A stretch of DNA of 53,544 nucleotides from Streptomyces sp. SM11 (GTDB taxonomy: Bacteria; Actinomycetota; Actinomycetes; Streptomycetales; Streptomycetaceae): assembly GCF_002910905.1 (NCBI RefSeq), contig NZ_NEUE01000164.1:1-53544 (forward strand), in the 5' to 3' direction. The position numbers and the translations under genes were made by a program. The notes beneath the pieces are model-generated. The model had not been told where the DNA came from. It made no database searches and was given only the letters and a program-made list of their open reading frames with translations. Shown here in pieces: positions 20,617-28,539 of the stretch (the first letter of the stretch is position 1; the number at the start of each line of letters is the position of its first letter).

Positions 20617-21612
20617 ATGACGACGACGGGTACAGCAGCGGTGGGCGGGGCAGGCGAGGCCGGCGTGGTGGCCACCGGTCCGGTCATCCGCACCCGCGGC
20701 CTGACCAAGCGCTACCGGGGCGGCCAGCTCGCCGTGGACGGCCTCGACCTGACCGTGCCCGCCGGCAGCGTCTTCGGCTTCCTCGGCCCCAACGGCTCCG
20801 GGAAGACCACCACGATCCGGATGCTGATGGGCCTCATCGACCCGACGTCCGGCACCGCCGAGGTGCTCGGCCGCCCGATGCCGGGGGCCGCCCGTACGGT
20901 GCTGCCGGAGGTCGGCGCGCTGATCGAGGGGCCCGCGCTGTACGGCTTCCTGAACGGCCGGGACAACCTCCTGCGGTACGACCGGGCCGACCCCACCGCC
21001 GACCCGCGCACCCGCCGGGCCCGCGTCGGGACGGCCCTGGCGCGGGTCGGGCTCGCCGCCGCCTCGGGCAAGAAGGCCAAGGCGTACTCGCTCGGCATGA
21101 AACAGCGCCTGGGGCTCGCCGCCGCCCTGCTCAGGCCGCGCCGGCTACTGGTCCTGGACGAGCCGACCAACGGCCTCGACCCGCAGGGCATGCGCGAGAT
21201 CCGTCTCCTGGTCCGGGAGCTGGCGGCCGAGGGCACCACGGTGTTCCTCTCCTCCCACCTGCTGGACGAGATCGAGCAGGTCTGCACGCACGCCGCGGTG
21301 ATGGCCCGCGGCCGGCTGATCGTCCAGGGCCCGGTCGCCGACCTCGCCGCGGGCGCCCGGGGCCGGCTCGCCGTCACCACGCCCGACCCCGGGGACGCCG
21401 CCCGCGTCCTTGGGGAACACGGGCTCACCGGCCTGAGCGCCGACGGCGACCGGCTGACCGCCGACGCCCCGCCCGCCGCCGTGGACCTCGCCGACCTCAA
21501 CGCGGCGCTGGTGACCGGCGGGGTGCGGGTGCGGTCCTTCGGCGTCGAGCGGGGTTCGCTGGAGGACGCCTTCGTCGCACTCACGGGAGAGGGATTCGAT
21601 GTCGCGGGCTGA
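20617..21612 (+). CDS. ABC transporter ATP-binding protein
   Basis: ATPase of an ABC-2 type exporter (331 aa). Walker A GPNGSGKTT around residues 57-65, signature YSLGMKQRLGLA, Walker B LLVLDEPTNGLDPQG, and H-loop SSHLLDE. ATG 20617 is chosen because GGAGAGG lies 10 bases upstream; the frame is open further upstream. Its 3' end overlaps the permease gene by 14 bases. The C-terminal 90 residues form the accessory domain typical of DrrA/CcmA-like ATPases. Substrate unknown. Confidence 0.92.
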   Translation: MTTTGTAAVGGAGEAGVVATGPVIRTRGLTKRYRGGQLAVDGLDLTVPAGSVFGFLGPNGSGKTTTIRMLMGLIDPTSGTAEVLGRPMPGAARTVLPEVGALIEGPALYGFLNGRDNLLRYDRADPTADPRTRRARVGTALARVGLAAASGKKAKAYSLGMKQRLGLAAALLRPRRLLVLDEPTNGLDPQGMREIRLLVRELAAEGTTVFLSSHLLDEIEQVCTHAAVMARGRLIVQGPVADLAAGARGRLAVTTPDPGDAARVLGEHGLTGLSADGDRLTADAPPAAVDLADLNAALVTGGVRVRSFGVERGSLEDAFVALTGEGFDVAG

Positions 21613-22534
21613 ACAGGTGCCGCAGGCCGAGACGGTGTCGCGGGCTGAGCAGGTCATGCCTCCGGGGAGCGCGGGGCTCCGCCCCCGTAGCCCGCTGTGG
21701 ACCCTGGGCATCCTCCGGTCCGAGATCACCACGCTGCTCCGCCGCCACCGGACCTTCGCCCTGCTCGGCGTGCTCGCCGCCGTACCCGTCCTCATCGGGA
21801 TCGCGGTCCGGATCGAGACGGGCGGCGGCGGTGGCGGGGCGGGCGGCCCGGACGCCGGGGCGGGTCCGGCGTTCCTCGCCCAGATCACCAACAACGGCCT
21901 CTTCCTCGTCTTCGCCGCCCTCGCCGCGACGCTGCCGGTCTTCCTGCCGATGGCCGTCGGCGTCGTCGCGGGCGACGCCATCGCGGGCGAGGCGAGCAGC
22001 GGCACCCTGCGCTATTTGCTGGTCGCCCCGGCGGGCCGGACCCGGCTGCTGCTCGTGAAGTACGCCTCCGTCCTCGCCTTCTGCCTGGTCGCGACCCTGG
22101 TCGTGGCGGCGTCGGCGCTGGCGGTGGGCGCGCTGCTGTTCCCGGTGGGGGAGGTCACCACGATCTCCGGGACCCGGATCGGTTTCGGCGAGGGGCTGGC
22201 GCGGGCGGCACTCACGGCGCTGGTCGTCGCCGTCTCCCTGACCGGGTTCGCCGCGCTCGGGCTGTTCGTCTCGACGCTGACCGGCAGCGGGATCGGGGCG
22301 ATGGCGGCCACGGTCGGGCTGCTGATCACGGTGCAGATCCTGGACAGCATTCCGCAGCTGAGCGGCGTGCACCCGTATCTGTTCGCGCACTACTGGATGT
22401 CCTTCGCGGACGTCCTGCGCGAACCCGTCCACTGGGACGACCTGATCAAGAACTTCCAGTTGCAGGGGCTGTACGTCGCGGTGTTCGGCTCGGCGGCCTG
22501 GGCCCGCTTCACGGCCAAGGACATCACAGCCTGA
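21599..22534 (+). CDS. ABC-2 type permease
   Basis: Membrane partner of the preceding ATPase (311 aa) with six predicted helices; the segment VVAGDAIAGEASSGTLRYLL is the ABC-2 permease hallmark. ATG 21599 overlaps the ATPase gene. The N-terminus repeats SRAEQV twice (residues 2-7 and 14-19), the result of a duplicated 36-bp DNA segment at the gene junction; an internal ATG at 21656 could be the original start. Followed by a hairpin. Confidence 0.88.
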   Translation: MSRAEQVPQAETVSRAEQVMPPGSAGLRPRSPLWTLGILRSEITTLLRRHRTFALLGVLAAVPVLIGIAVRIETGGGGGGAGGPDAGAGPAFLAQITNNGLFLVFAALAATLPVFLPMAVGVVAGDAIAGEASSGTLRYLLVAPAGRTRLLLVKYASVLAFCLVATLVVAASALAVGALLFPVGEVTTISGTRIGFGEGLARAALTALVVAVSLTGFAALGLFVSTLTGSGIGAMAATVGLLITVQILDSIPQLSGVHPYLFAHYWMSFADVLREPVHWDDLIKNFQLQGLYVAVFGSAAWARFTAKDITA

Positions 22535-22551
22535 GTGAGCGGCCCGGGAGG

Positions 22552-22585
22552 CGATCCGGGAGGAGCGGATCTCCTGGCCGGATCG
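22552..22585 (+). terminator. Hairpin after ABC exporter
   Basis: Outer arms CGATCCGG (22552-22559) and CCGGATCG (22578-22585), inner arms AGGAG and CTCCT, loop CGGAT. It begins 18 bases after the permease stop. Confidence 0.55.
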
Positions 22586-22781
22586 GATCGGCGGGAGGCC
22601 GTCCGCGCCGTCGGCCGGGCGAGCCGTCCCCCGATCGGCTCGTCGCGGCACGAACGGCACGAACGGTGCGGACAACGGGGACGACACGACACGGTACGTT
22701 CCGTTTCCGCCTGGGTATTGTTCGGTCTTTGGCGACGAGATGTCAACAAGAGATTGGCTGGAACCCCCCTATGCTCACCGA

Positions 22782-23372
22782 ATGATCACATCGCCGAGCA
22801 GCGTGCGCCGTAGCGAACGGTCACGCCGCGCGATCCTGCGGTCCGCTCTCGACCTCTGTACGGAGCGGGGGTACGGGCACGTCACGATAGAGGCCATCGC
22901 GGCCGGCGCCGGGGTCAGCAAGAAGACGATCTACCGCTGGTGGCCGTCGAAGGGCGCGGTACTGCTGGAGGCGTTCACGGACGCCCTGGTCGACGCCACC
23001 CCGTTCGTGGACACCGGCGATATCGGTGCCGACCTGCGCACCCATGTCGCCGGCGCGGTGAATCTGCTCTCGGTCCCGCCGTTCGGCCCGGCCTACGCGG
23101 GCATTCTCTCCGAACTGCACCACGACGACCTCCTGGCCCAGCAGCTGCGGGAGCAGCTGGTCGACCCGCGCGTCGAGGAAGCGATCGGCCGGCTGCGCAG
23201 CGCCCAGGAGCAGGGCCAGATCCCGCCCGGCGCGGACCTCCCGCTGGCCGTGGAGATGCTGTACGGCCCCGTCTACTACCGCCACGTGCTGCGCAAGCCC
23301 GTCCAGGACGAGGAAACGGTCGCCGCCCTGGTGGACCACGTGCTGCGCTCGCTGCGCGCGCCGGGGTATTAG
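22782..23372 (+). CDS. TetR/AcrR family transcriptional regulator
   Basis: A 196-residue TetR-type repressor. The N-terminal helix-turn-helix reads VTIEAIAAGAGVSKKTIYRWWPSK, and the C-terminal ligand domain fits the TetR_C family found after such helices (ending MLYGPVYYRHVLRK). ATG 22782 is taken as the start; the ATG at 22740 is in frame, and neither has a convincing ribosome binding site, so the start may be leaderless. It lies downstream of the ABC exporter and may regulate it, but this is inference from position only. Confidence 0.87.
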   Translation: MITSPSSVRRSERSRRAILRSALDLCTERGYGHVTIEAIAAGAGVSKKTIYRWWPSKGAVLLEAFTDALVDATPFVDTGDIGADLRTHVAGAVNLLSVPPFGPAYAGILSELHHDDLLAQQLREQLVDPRVEEAIGRLRSAQEQGQIPPGADLPLAVEMLYGPVYYRHVLRKPVQDEETVAALVDHVLRSLRAPGY

Positions 23373-23503
23373 GGGGTGTCCGGCGGAAGTCTTTGCCGAA
23401 CGGTCGACCAAGCGCCGCCCCGGATAGCGTCCTCGCGTTCCTTCCCGTCCGGGGCGCGGGTCCCTCCGGCGCACCCGGAGGAGCCCGCCGAGAGGTGTGT
23501 GCG

Positions 23504-23757
23504 ATGAGCGTGCTCAAGATGTCGGAAGTGGCGGACGCCCTGCCCCGGGCGTGGAGGAGCGGCACAGCGAGCCCGAGGCGCTGCTCGTGCTCGACGGCCT
23601 CCTCGAACTGTCCGTGGACGGAGCGGCGGTGACGGTGGGGCCGGGCGAGCTGTACGTGGTGGGCGCGGGCGTCGCCCACGCGGTGCGCCCCGGCAGCCGG
23701 GGGACGCTGATCATCATGGATACGGAGTGTGGGCATGCTGTCTCCGGAGACGGCTGA
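23504..23757 (+). pseudogene. Cupin-domain protein, broken by deletion/frameshift
   Basis: The start ATG at 23504 opens MSVLKMSEVADALPRAW in one frame. The rest of a small cupin barrel (ERHSEPEALLVLDGLLELSVDG, then GPGELYVVGAGVAHAVRPGS) continues in the +2 neighbouring frame to the TGA at 23755-23757. The switch point is near 23553-23557. Intact members of this family, as I remember them, have some 20 residues between these two blocks, so a small deletion that also shifted the frame is the simplest reading. The 86-codon open frame from 23497 would make only a barrel fragment with a meaningless N-terminus. A sequencing error would not explain the missing residues. Confidence 0.6.
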
Positions 23758-23894
23758 CGGTGCCTGCCTTCCACCCCCGGGAGGCCCCGGGCGGACGTCC
23801 ACCGGTGGCCGGGCCCGGTGAGCCGGGTGATGCTGGACCGGCGCGTGCCGGCTCCGGTGCTCCGGTGCGCCGGAGCCGGAGGGTGGGTGGAGCC

Positions 23895-26135
23895 GTGTCG
23901 GACGCCGAGACCCCGGCCGGGCCCGGAGGGGCAGCCGGGACGGGAAGCGGGGGAGGGGCGGGAAGAGCGGCAGGGGCGGCCGGGACGGGAGCGGGAGCCG
24001 GGATGCCTCCGGGCGGGCCGGACCAGCTGGACGAGGCCGTACTGGCGACGTTGTTCGCCCAGTCCTCCCTCGGCCTGGTCGTCCTCGACCCGCAGCTCCG
24101 GCTGGTACGTGCCAACTCGCTCGTCGAGGGCGTGGAGACCGGGGAGTACATCGGCCGCCGTTTCACCGAGGTCTTCCGGCTCGACGACCCGGACGGTTCC
24201 GAGCAGCTCATGAAGCGGGTGCTCGCCGGCGAGGGTCCGGTGCGCGACCACCTGGTCCGGGGCCGGCTGCGCCGGATCCCCGGCGACCGGGAGTTCCTGG
24301 TCTCCGCCTACCGCATCGACGGCCTCGGCCCCGGCTCCGCCGACAGCCCCGACGCACCCGCCTTCGGCGTGCTGACCGCGATCGTCGACGTCACCGAGCG
24401 GGAACGCGCCCGCGCCCGGGAGACAGCGCTCGCCGCCGTGCGCGACGCGGTCGGCGGCTCCCTCGACGTCGCCGCCGTCTGCCGCGCCTTCATCGACGCC
24501 CTGGTGCCCGGTTTCGCCGACCTCGCCGTCGTCGAGGTGGTGGACGAGGTGCTGCGCGGCGCCGACCCGCCGGTGGGCCCGCTGCCGACCGAGACCCCGC
24601 TGCGCAGCGCGGCGAGCGGCCGGTGCGACGCCGTCCGGGATGCGGCGGAGGCCCGGAGCGGGGCCGGGGCCCGGCGGCGGCCGGCCGGGGCGACCCGCCG
24701 CCTCCCCGACCGTACGCCGTACGCGCTCGCCGTCGCCGATCTGCGGGCCCGACGCGTCGCGCTCGGCCCCGACACCCCGTGGCTGGCCACCGACCCGGAC
24801 GGGGCGCACGCCGTCGTGGAGAGCGGCGCGCACTCCCTGATCGTCGTGCCCCTCACCCTGCGGGGCGCGGTCCTCGGGCTGGTCAGCCTCTACCGCTGCG
24901 GGGCTGCCGAGCCCTTCGACGAGGACGACGTCTCCCTCGCCGTCTCGGCGGCCACCCGGGCGGCCCTCGGCATCGACAACGCCCGCCGTTACGAGCGCGA
25001 GCACGTCATCGCCTCGACCGTCCAGCGACGGCTGCTCCCGCAGGCCGAGCGGCAGCAGACGGCCGTCGACACCGCGCACGTCCTGCTGCCCGGCCGGGAC
25101 AGCGGCTGCTGGTTCGACACCATCGGCCTGTCCGGCGCCCGTACCGCGCTCGTCGTGGGCGGCGTCGCGGGCGAGGGCGTCCAGTCGGCCATCGCCATGG
25201 GCCAGTTGCGTATGGTCATCCAGGCGCTGGCGGGCCTCGATCTGGAGCCGGAGGAGGTCCTCGCCCGGCTCAAGGACACCGCCGACCGCCTCGCCGGAGA
25301 ACGCGCCGCCCTGCCCTCGGGCGACTCCCTCCAGGGCGAACCCCTGAGCGCGGGCTGCGTGTACGGGGTCTACGACCCGTTCGCCCGCACCTGCACCGTC
25401 GCGCGCGCCGGGCACCCCGCGCCGCTGGCCGTCGGCCCCGACGGGCGAGCGGTCGCCCTCGACGTACCGGAAGGGCCCGGACTCTTCTCCGCCGACAGCG
25501 CGCTCTTCGCCCCCGCCACCGTCACCCTGGAGGAGGGCAGCCTCCTCGCGTTCTGCACCGCCGAACTGCTCTCCGGGGACGGAGCGGCCGAACGCATCAC
25601 GGAGACCCTCGCCCTGCCGGGCCGGAGCCTCCAGCAGCTGGGCGACGACATCGTGTACGCGCTGCCGGACGACACCCGCTCCGCCGGTGCGGCCCTGCTC
25701 CTGGCCCGTACGGGTACGGTCTCCGATCACCTCGTCGCCACCTGGGACCTGGCCCAGGACCGCACGACGCCCGCCACCGCCCGGGTGCTCGTACGCGACC
25801 GGCTCCAGGGCTGGGGCCTGGACGAGGACACCGTCGACGCGACCGAGCTGATCGTCAGCGAGCTCGTCACCAACGCCGTCCGCTACGGCACCCCGCCGCT
25901 GCGGCTGCGTCTCCTGCTGGACTCCACGCTGACCTGCGAGGTCCACGACGGTTCCAGGTCCTCCCCGCACCTGCGGCACGCCCGGACCGTCGACGAGGGC
26001 GGCCGGGGCCTGTTCATCGTCTCCCGCCTCGCCTCCCACTGGGGAGCCCGCCACGGACCGGACGGAAAGGTGCTGTGGACCGAGCAGGAGCTGCCGGGCG
26101 ACGATTCCGGGCCGTTCCCGCCCCCGCCGGGATGA
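23895..26135 (+). CDS. PAS-GAF-PP2C(SpoIIE-like)-HATPase regulator with degenerate phosphatase
   Basis: A 746-residue cytoplasmic regulator: low-complexity start, PAS domain about 45-165, GAF about 175-370, SpoIIE/RsbU-like PP2C domain about 395-605, and RsbW-like ATPase about 615-735. The ATPase looks intact (SELVTNAVRYG, CEVHDGS, DEGGRGLFIVSRLA). The phosphatase lacks its metal-binding aspartates: the usual GGDWFD reads SGCWFD (Cys405), VGDVxGHG reads VGGVAGEG (Gly423), YTDGLVE reads CTAELLS (Ala556), and the final DD pair reads AG (597-598). It is likely a pseudophosphatase with anti-sigma-type kinase or binding activity. GTG 23895 is a tentative start; the frame is open from 23727. Confidence 0.85.
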   Translation: MSDAETPAGPGGAAGTGSGGGAGRAAGAAGTGAGAGMPPGGPDQLDEAVLATLFAQSSLGLVVLDPQLRLVRANSLVEGVETGEYIGRRFTEVFRLDDPDGSEQLMKRVLAGEGPVRDHLVRGRLRRIPGDREFLVSAYRIDGLGPGSADSPDAPAFGVLTAIVDVTERERARARETALAAVRDAVGGSLDVAAVCRAFIDALVPGFADLAVVEVVDEVLRGADPPVGPLPTETPLRSAASGRCDAVRDAAEARSGAGARRRPAGATRRLPDRTPYALAVADLRARRVALGPDTPWLATDPDGAHAVVESGAHSLIVVPLTLRGAVLGLVSLYRCGAAEPFDEDDVSLAVSAATRAALGIDNARRYEREHVIASTVQRRLLPQAERQQTAVDTAHVLLPGRDSGCWFDTIGLSGARTALVVGGVAGEGVQSAIAMGQLRMVIQALAGLDLEPEEVLARLKDTADRLAGERAALPSGDSLQGEPLSAGCVYGVYDPFARTCTVARAGHPAPLAVGPDGRAVALDVPEGPGLFSADSALFAPATVTLEEGSLLAFCTAELLSGDGAAERITETLALPGRSLQQLGDDIVYALPDDTRSAGAALLLARTGTVSDHLVATWDLAQDRTTPATARVLVRDRLQGWGLDEDTVDATELIVSELVTNAVRYGTPPLRLRLLLDSTLTCEVHDGSRSSPHLRHARTVDEGGRGLFIVSRLASHWGARHGPDGKVLWTEQELPGDDSGPFPPPPG

Positions 26136-26177
26136 TTACCACCCGTACGGGCAGGTCGATCGCGCAGAGTGGTCCGT

Positions 26178-26927
26178 ATGACGACACCTGCGGAGCTGCT
26201 CCGCTCCTTCGCCCGCACCCGCGCCTCCCTCGACGGCGAGGAGGTCACGTACTGGTGGACCGGAGACGTGTACTCCTGGGCCCCCGACGAGCCCTACCAG
26301 CGGGTCTTCGGCTTCGAGGGCCTCAACGTCTCCCGTCTGGTCCCGGACGTGGACGCCGGGCCGGACGCGTACCGGCTGCTCACCCGGGAGGCCGCGTTCT
26401 ACCTGGACCCCGTCAGCCGCGAGATCCTGGAGACCTGGCATGACCTGCCGGTGGTGCACGTCTGGAACGACCCGGCGAACCAGAAGTGGCTTCCCTTCCC
26501 GATCCCGACGACCGACCTCGGGGATCAGGTCTGTTTCAGCCTGGAGATCCCGCTGGCCTACCCGTCACCGCTGCCGGTGGCCCAGTACCCGGTCCACTCG
26601 GCGGGGGACACGTACAAGGCCCTGGAGCTCTTCCAGTTCTTCGCCGACCGCGCCGACCTGGCGGGCCCGGCGCCCGGTGTCCCGGCCACCATGTCGTGGA
26701 GCCGGATGTCCCCGTGGCTGCCCTGGATGGCCCGGGGGCAGCGGCCCGGCGGCCTCACCTTCCACTGCCGGGGCCGCAAGCTCGGCGCGTACTCCGAGGT
26801 CCCCGAGCGCACCCGCGCCCACATCGCCGCCCACCACCCGGAGTTCGCCCACGCCCCGGAGCAGTGGAGCGAGCCGAACGAGACCAGCTGGACCTACTTC
26901 CGCAAGCTCAATCCGCCGCAGGGTTAG
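26178..26927 (+). CDS. DUF1838 family protein
   Basis: A 249-residue protein of the DUF1838 family, recognisable by VTYWWTGDVYSW near the start, EILETWHDLPVVHVWNDPAN in the middle and the aromatic-rich end (ETSWTYFRKLNPPQG). No signal peptide is seen. Function unknown; related proteins are sometimes found near lipid or aromatic metabolism genes, which gives little help here. ATG 26178 is preferred to the open frame at 26169. It follows the PAS-GAF gene by 42 bases and may be co-transcribed; it runs into the RTX gene tail to tail with only 7 bases between the stops. Confidence 0.75.
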   Translation: MTTPAELLRSFARTRASLDGEEVTYWWTGDVYSWAPDEPYQRVFGFEGLNVSRLVPDVDAGPDAYRLLTREAAFYLDPVSREILETWHDLPVVHVWNDPANQKWLPFPIPTTDLGDQVCFSLEIPLAYPSPLPVAQYPVHSAGDTYKALELFQFFADRADLAGPAPGVPATMSWSRMSPWLPWMARGQRPGGLTFHCRGRKLGAYSEVPERTRAHIAAHHPEFAHAPEQWSEPNETSWTYFRKLNPPQG

Positions 26928-26934
26928 GGGACGT

Positions 26935-27708
26935 TCAGGGGAGGACGATGTCCCGGCCCGGGCCGCCCTCGACCGTGTCCTTCCCGGGGCCGCCGAGGAT
27001 CAGGTCGTCGCCGCCCTCGCCGTGCAGCACGTCGTCGCCGGTGCCGCCGAGCAGGATGTCGTCGCCGTCCCCGCCCATGACGTGGTCGTCGCCCGGGCCC
27101 GCGTACACGAGGTCCGCACCGTCGTACGCCTCGATCATGTCGTCGCCCCGGCCACCCCACAGCAGTTGGTCGCCGTCGACGCTCATCAGGTGGTCCATGC
27201 CGTCGCCGCCGTCCAGGACGACGCGCCCCATGACCATGTCGTTCCCCGCGTCACCCCGTACCGTGTGCGCGGTGTGGGCGTGCAGGGTGTCGTCACCGGG
27301 TCCGCCGCTGACGGTGGCCACCCCGGGGTCGCTGGTGGCGATCTCGTCGTCGCCGTCACCGAGGAACACGTCGATCCGGTCCGGCCGGGCGCTGTCCGTG
27401 GGCAGTTCGCAGACGACGTACGTCTCGTCCCCGGGGGTGAGGTACGTGCAGTGGTCGCCGGGCTGGAGCGGTACCGCGTCGCGGAAGCCGATGCGCCGGA
27501 CGCCGTCGGCCCGGTCCATCGGGACCACGTGGAGGTCGTTGGTCTGTCCCGCGGCCGCGGTGAAGGTGATCGACTGCTTCGCCCAGTCGGCGCCGACGCG
27601 GGCCTTCGCCCCGGTGGCGGCGGGGGCCGCGACTGCCGGGGGAGCGGCGAGGCCGGTGGCGAGCAGGGCCACGGCGGCCGCGCGGACGGTGACGTGGTGG
27701 CGGTTCAT
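26935..27708 (-). CDS. Secreted RTX-type calcium-binding repeat protein
   Basis: A 257-residue exported protein. The signal peptide runs to about residue 27 (AALLATGL-type core, AVA cleavage region). A domain of about 100 residues follows, with two cysteines (DHCTYL, VVCELP). The C-terminal half carries about 11 nonapeptide RTX repeats of the GGxGxDxLx type, such as [18 protein letters not shown] and LGGTGDDVL, which form calcium-bound beta-rolls. There is no protease or lipase domain and no type I secretion gene nearby, so export is by Sec or Tat. Neighbour of the AA10 oxidase gene on the same strand, 181 bases downstream. Confidence 0.88.
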   Translation of the reverse strand: MNRHHVTVRAAAVALLATGLAAPPAVAAPAATGAKARVGADWAKQSITFTAAAGQTNDLHVVPMDRADGVRRIGFRDAVPLQPGDHCTYLTPGDETYVVCELPTDSARPDRIDVFLGDGDDEIATSDPGVATVSGGPGDDTLHAHTAHTVRGDAGNDMVMGRVVLDGGDGMDHLMSVDGDQLLWGGRGDDMIEAYDGADLVYAGPGDDHVMGGDGDDILLGGTGDDVLHGEGGDDLILGGPGKDTVEGGPGRDIVLP

Positions 27709-27889
27709 GGGGCCTCGTCTCGATGGGGCGGCCGGTGGGCCGGCCTGCTGGCGGGATGGCTGCCCGGGGGCCGGCCGGGCGGCCGCGAGGACGGTGTCCT
27801 CGCATCCTCGCGACCGCGGTCGGCGTGCTCCGGTACCCGGACGGACAGGTCCGGTTCGTCCCGGCGGGGCCGGGTGGTGCGGCGTCGCG

Positions 27890-28405
27890 TCAGCTCACAT
27901 GGACGTCCACGCAGACGTAGAACGCGTTGGCGGTGTCGGCGATGTTCCACACGGCCAGCACCTTCTGCTTGCCGGACAGGCCACCGAAGCTGACCTGGTG
28001 GGTGACGGTCCCACCGGGCCGGGCGCCACCGTCGTCGAACTCCGCGATCTTCCGGCCGCCCGCGTAGTACTGCCAGGTGCTGGTGGCGTGCCGTGCCGTC
28101 AGCCGCCAGTTGAAGCTGGTCGTCCGGCCGACCGGGGTGACCTTCCAGCCCTTGCCGTCGTTGTTGAGCTCGGCAAAGGCGGCGTTGCCTCCACTGCAGC
28201 TCATCAGGCCCTTGGGGCCCTCGACGCTCTGCGGCTCGTACTTGATGGGACCGCAGGGGACCACGCGGGCGGCGCACTGGGCCTGTCGGCTGGGGGGCGA
28301 TGAGATGTAGCCGTGCGCGCTCGCGCTGCCCGCCGGCAGGCTGACGGCCAGGAGCGGGGCGATGCCCGCGCCGATGGCGACGGCTAAGAGCCTCTTGCTT
28401 TTCAT
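27890..28405 (-). CDS. AA10 lytic polysaccharide monooxygenase (chitin/cellulose-binding protein)
   Basis: A secreted copper monooxygenase that cleaves chitin or cellulose oxidatively (171 aa, catalytic domain only, like small Streptomyces CHB proteins). The signal peptide ends ASA at residue 30, so mature residue 1 is His31 ([10 protein letters not shown]), the first ligand of the copper histidine brace. The second is His106 in [14 protein letters not shown]. The end [11 protein letters not shown] supplies the axial aromatic residue. Four cysteines can pair. AGAGGAG at complement 28412-28418 is the ribosome binding site, and a DasR-type operator lies 119 bases upstream, pointing to chitin/GlcNAc control. 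Confidence 0.94.
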   Translation of the reverse strand: MKSKRLLAVAIGAGIAPLLAVSLPAGSASAHGYISSPPSRQAQCAARVVPCGPIKYEPQSVEGPKGLMSCSGGNAAFAELNNDGKGWKVTPVGRTTSFNWRLTARHATSTWQYYAGGRKIAEFDDGGARPGGTVTHQVSFGGLSGKQKVLAVWNIADTANAFYVCVDVHVS

Positions 28406-28523
28406 GACAACTCCTCTGTGGGGGTCTGTGCCTGCCCGCGCGAGGACGGGAAAGGCATGCGCATGTCAAGCTGCCAGGCTGTGACGGTGGGGCTGTCACG
28501 GGTGGCGACGAAAGCGTACCGCT

Positions 28524-28539
28524 CTTGGTCTAGACCAAG
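28524..28539. promoter_or_regulatory. DasR-responsive element (dre)
   Basis: CTTGGTCTAGACCAAG is a perfect 16-bp palindrome containing the DasR core TGGTCTAGACCA. It lies upstream of the AA10 oxidase gene (119 bases before its ATG) and covers the TAG stop codon of the HAD gene. DasR, the GntR-family GlcNAc-6-phosphate/glucosamine-6-phosphate sensor, controls chitin genes through this site. A TTGACA-like -35 for the oxidase gene is at complement 28464-28469. Confidence 0.85.

Noticed and set aside
22740..22790. TTGACA-like sequence on the minus strand upstream of the TetR gene as a divergent promoter
   Set aside because: The spacing to any -10 is poor and no minus-strand gene follows.
23370..23379. 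AGGGGGTGTC shared with the arms of the 39170-39249 element
   Set aside because: Only 10 bases match and the following sequence differs, with no second arm nearby; probably chance.
23497..23757. The 86-codon frame as an intact small cupin
   Set aside because: Its first 20 codons are out of the frame that carries the real N-terminus, and it lacks the first barrel strands.
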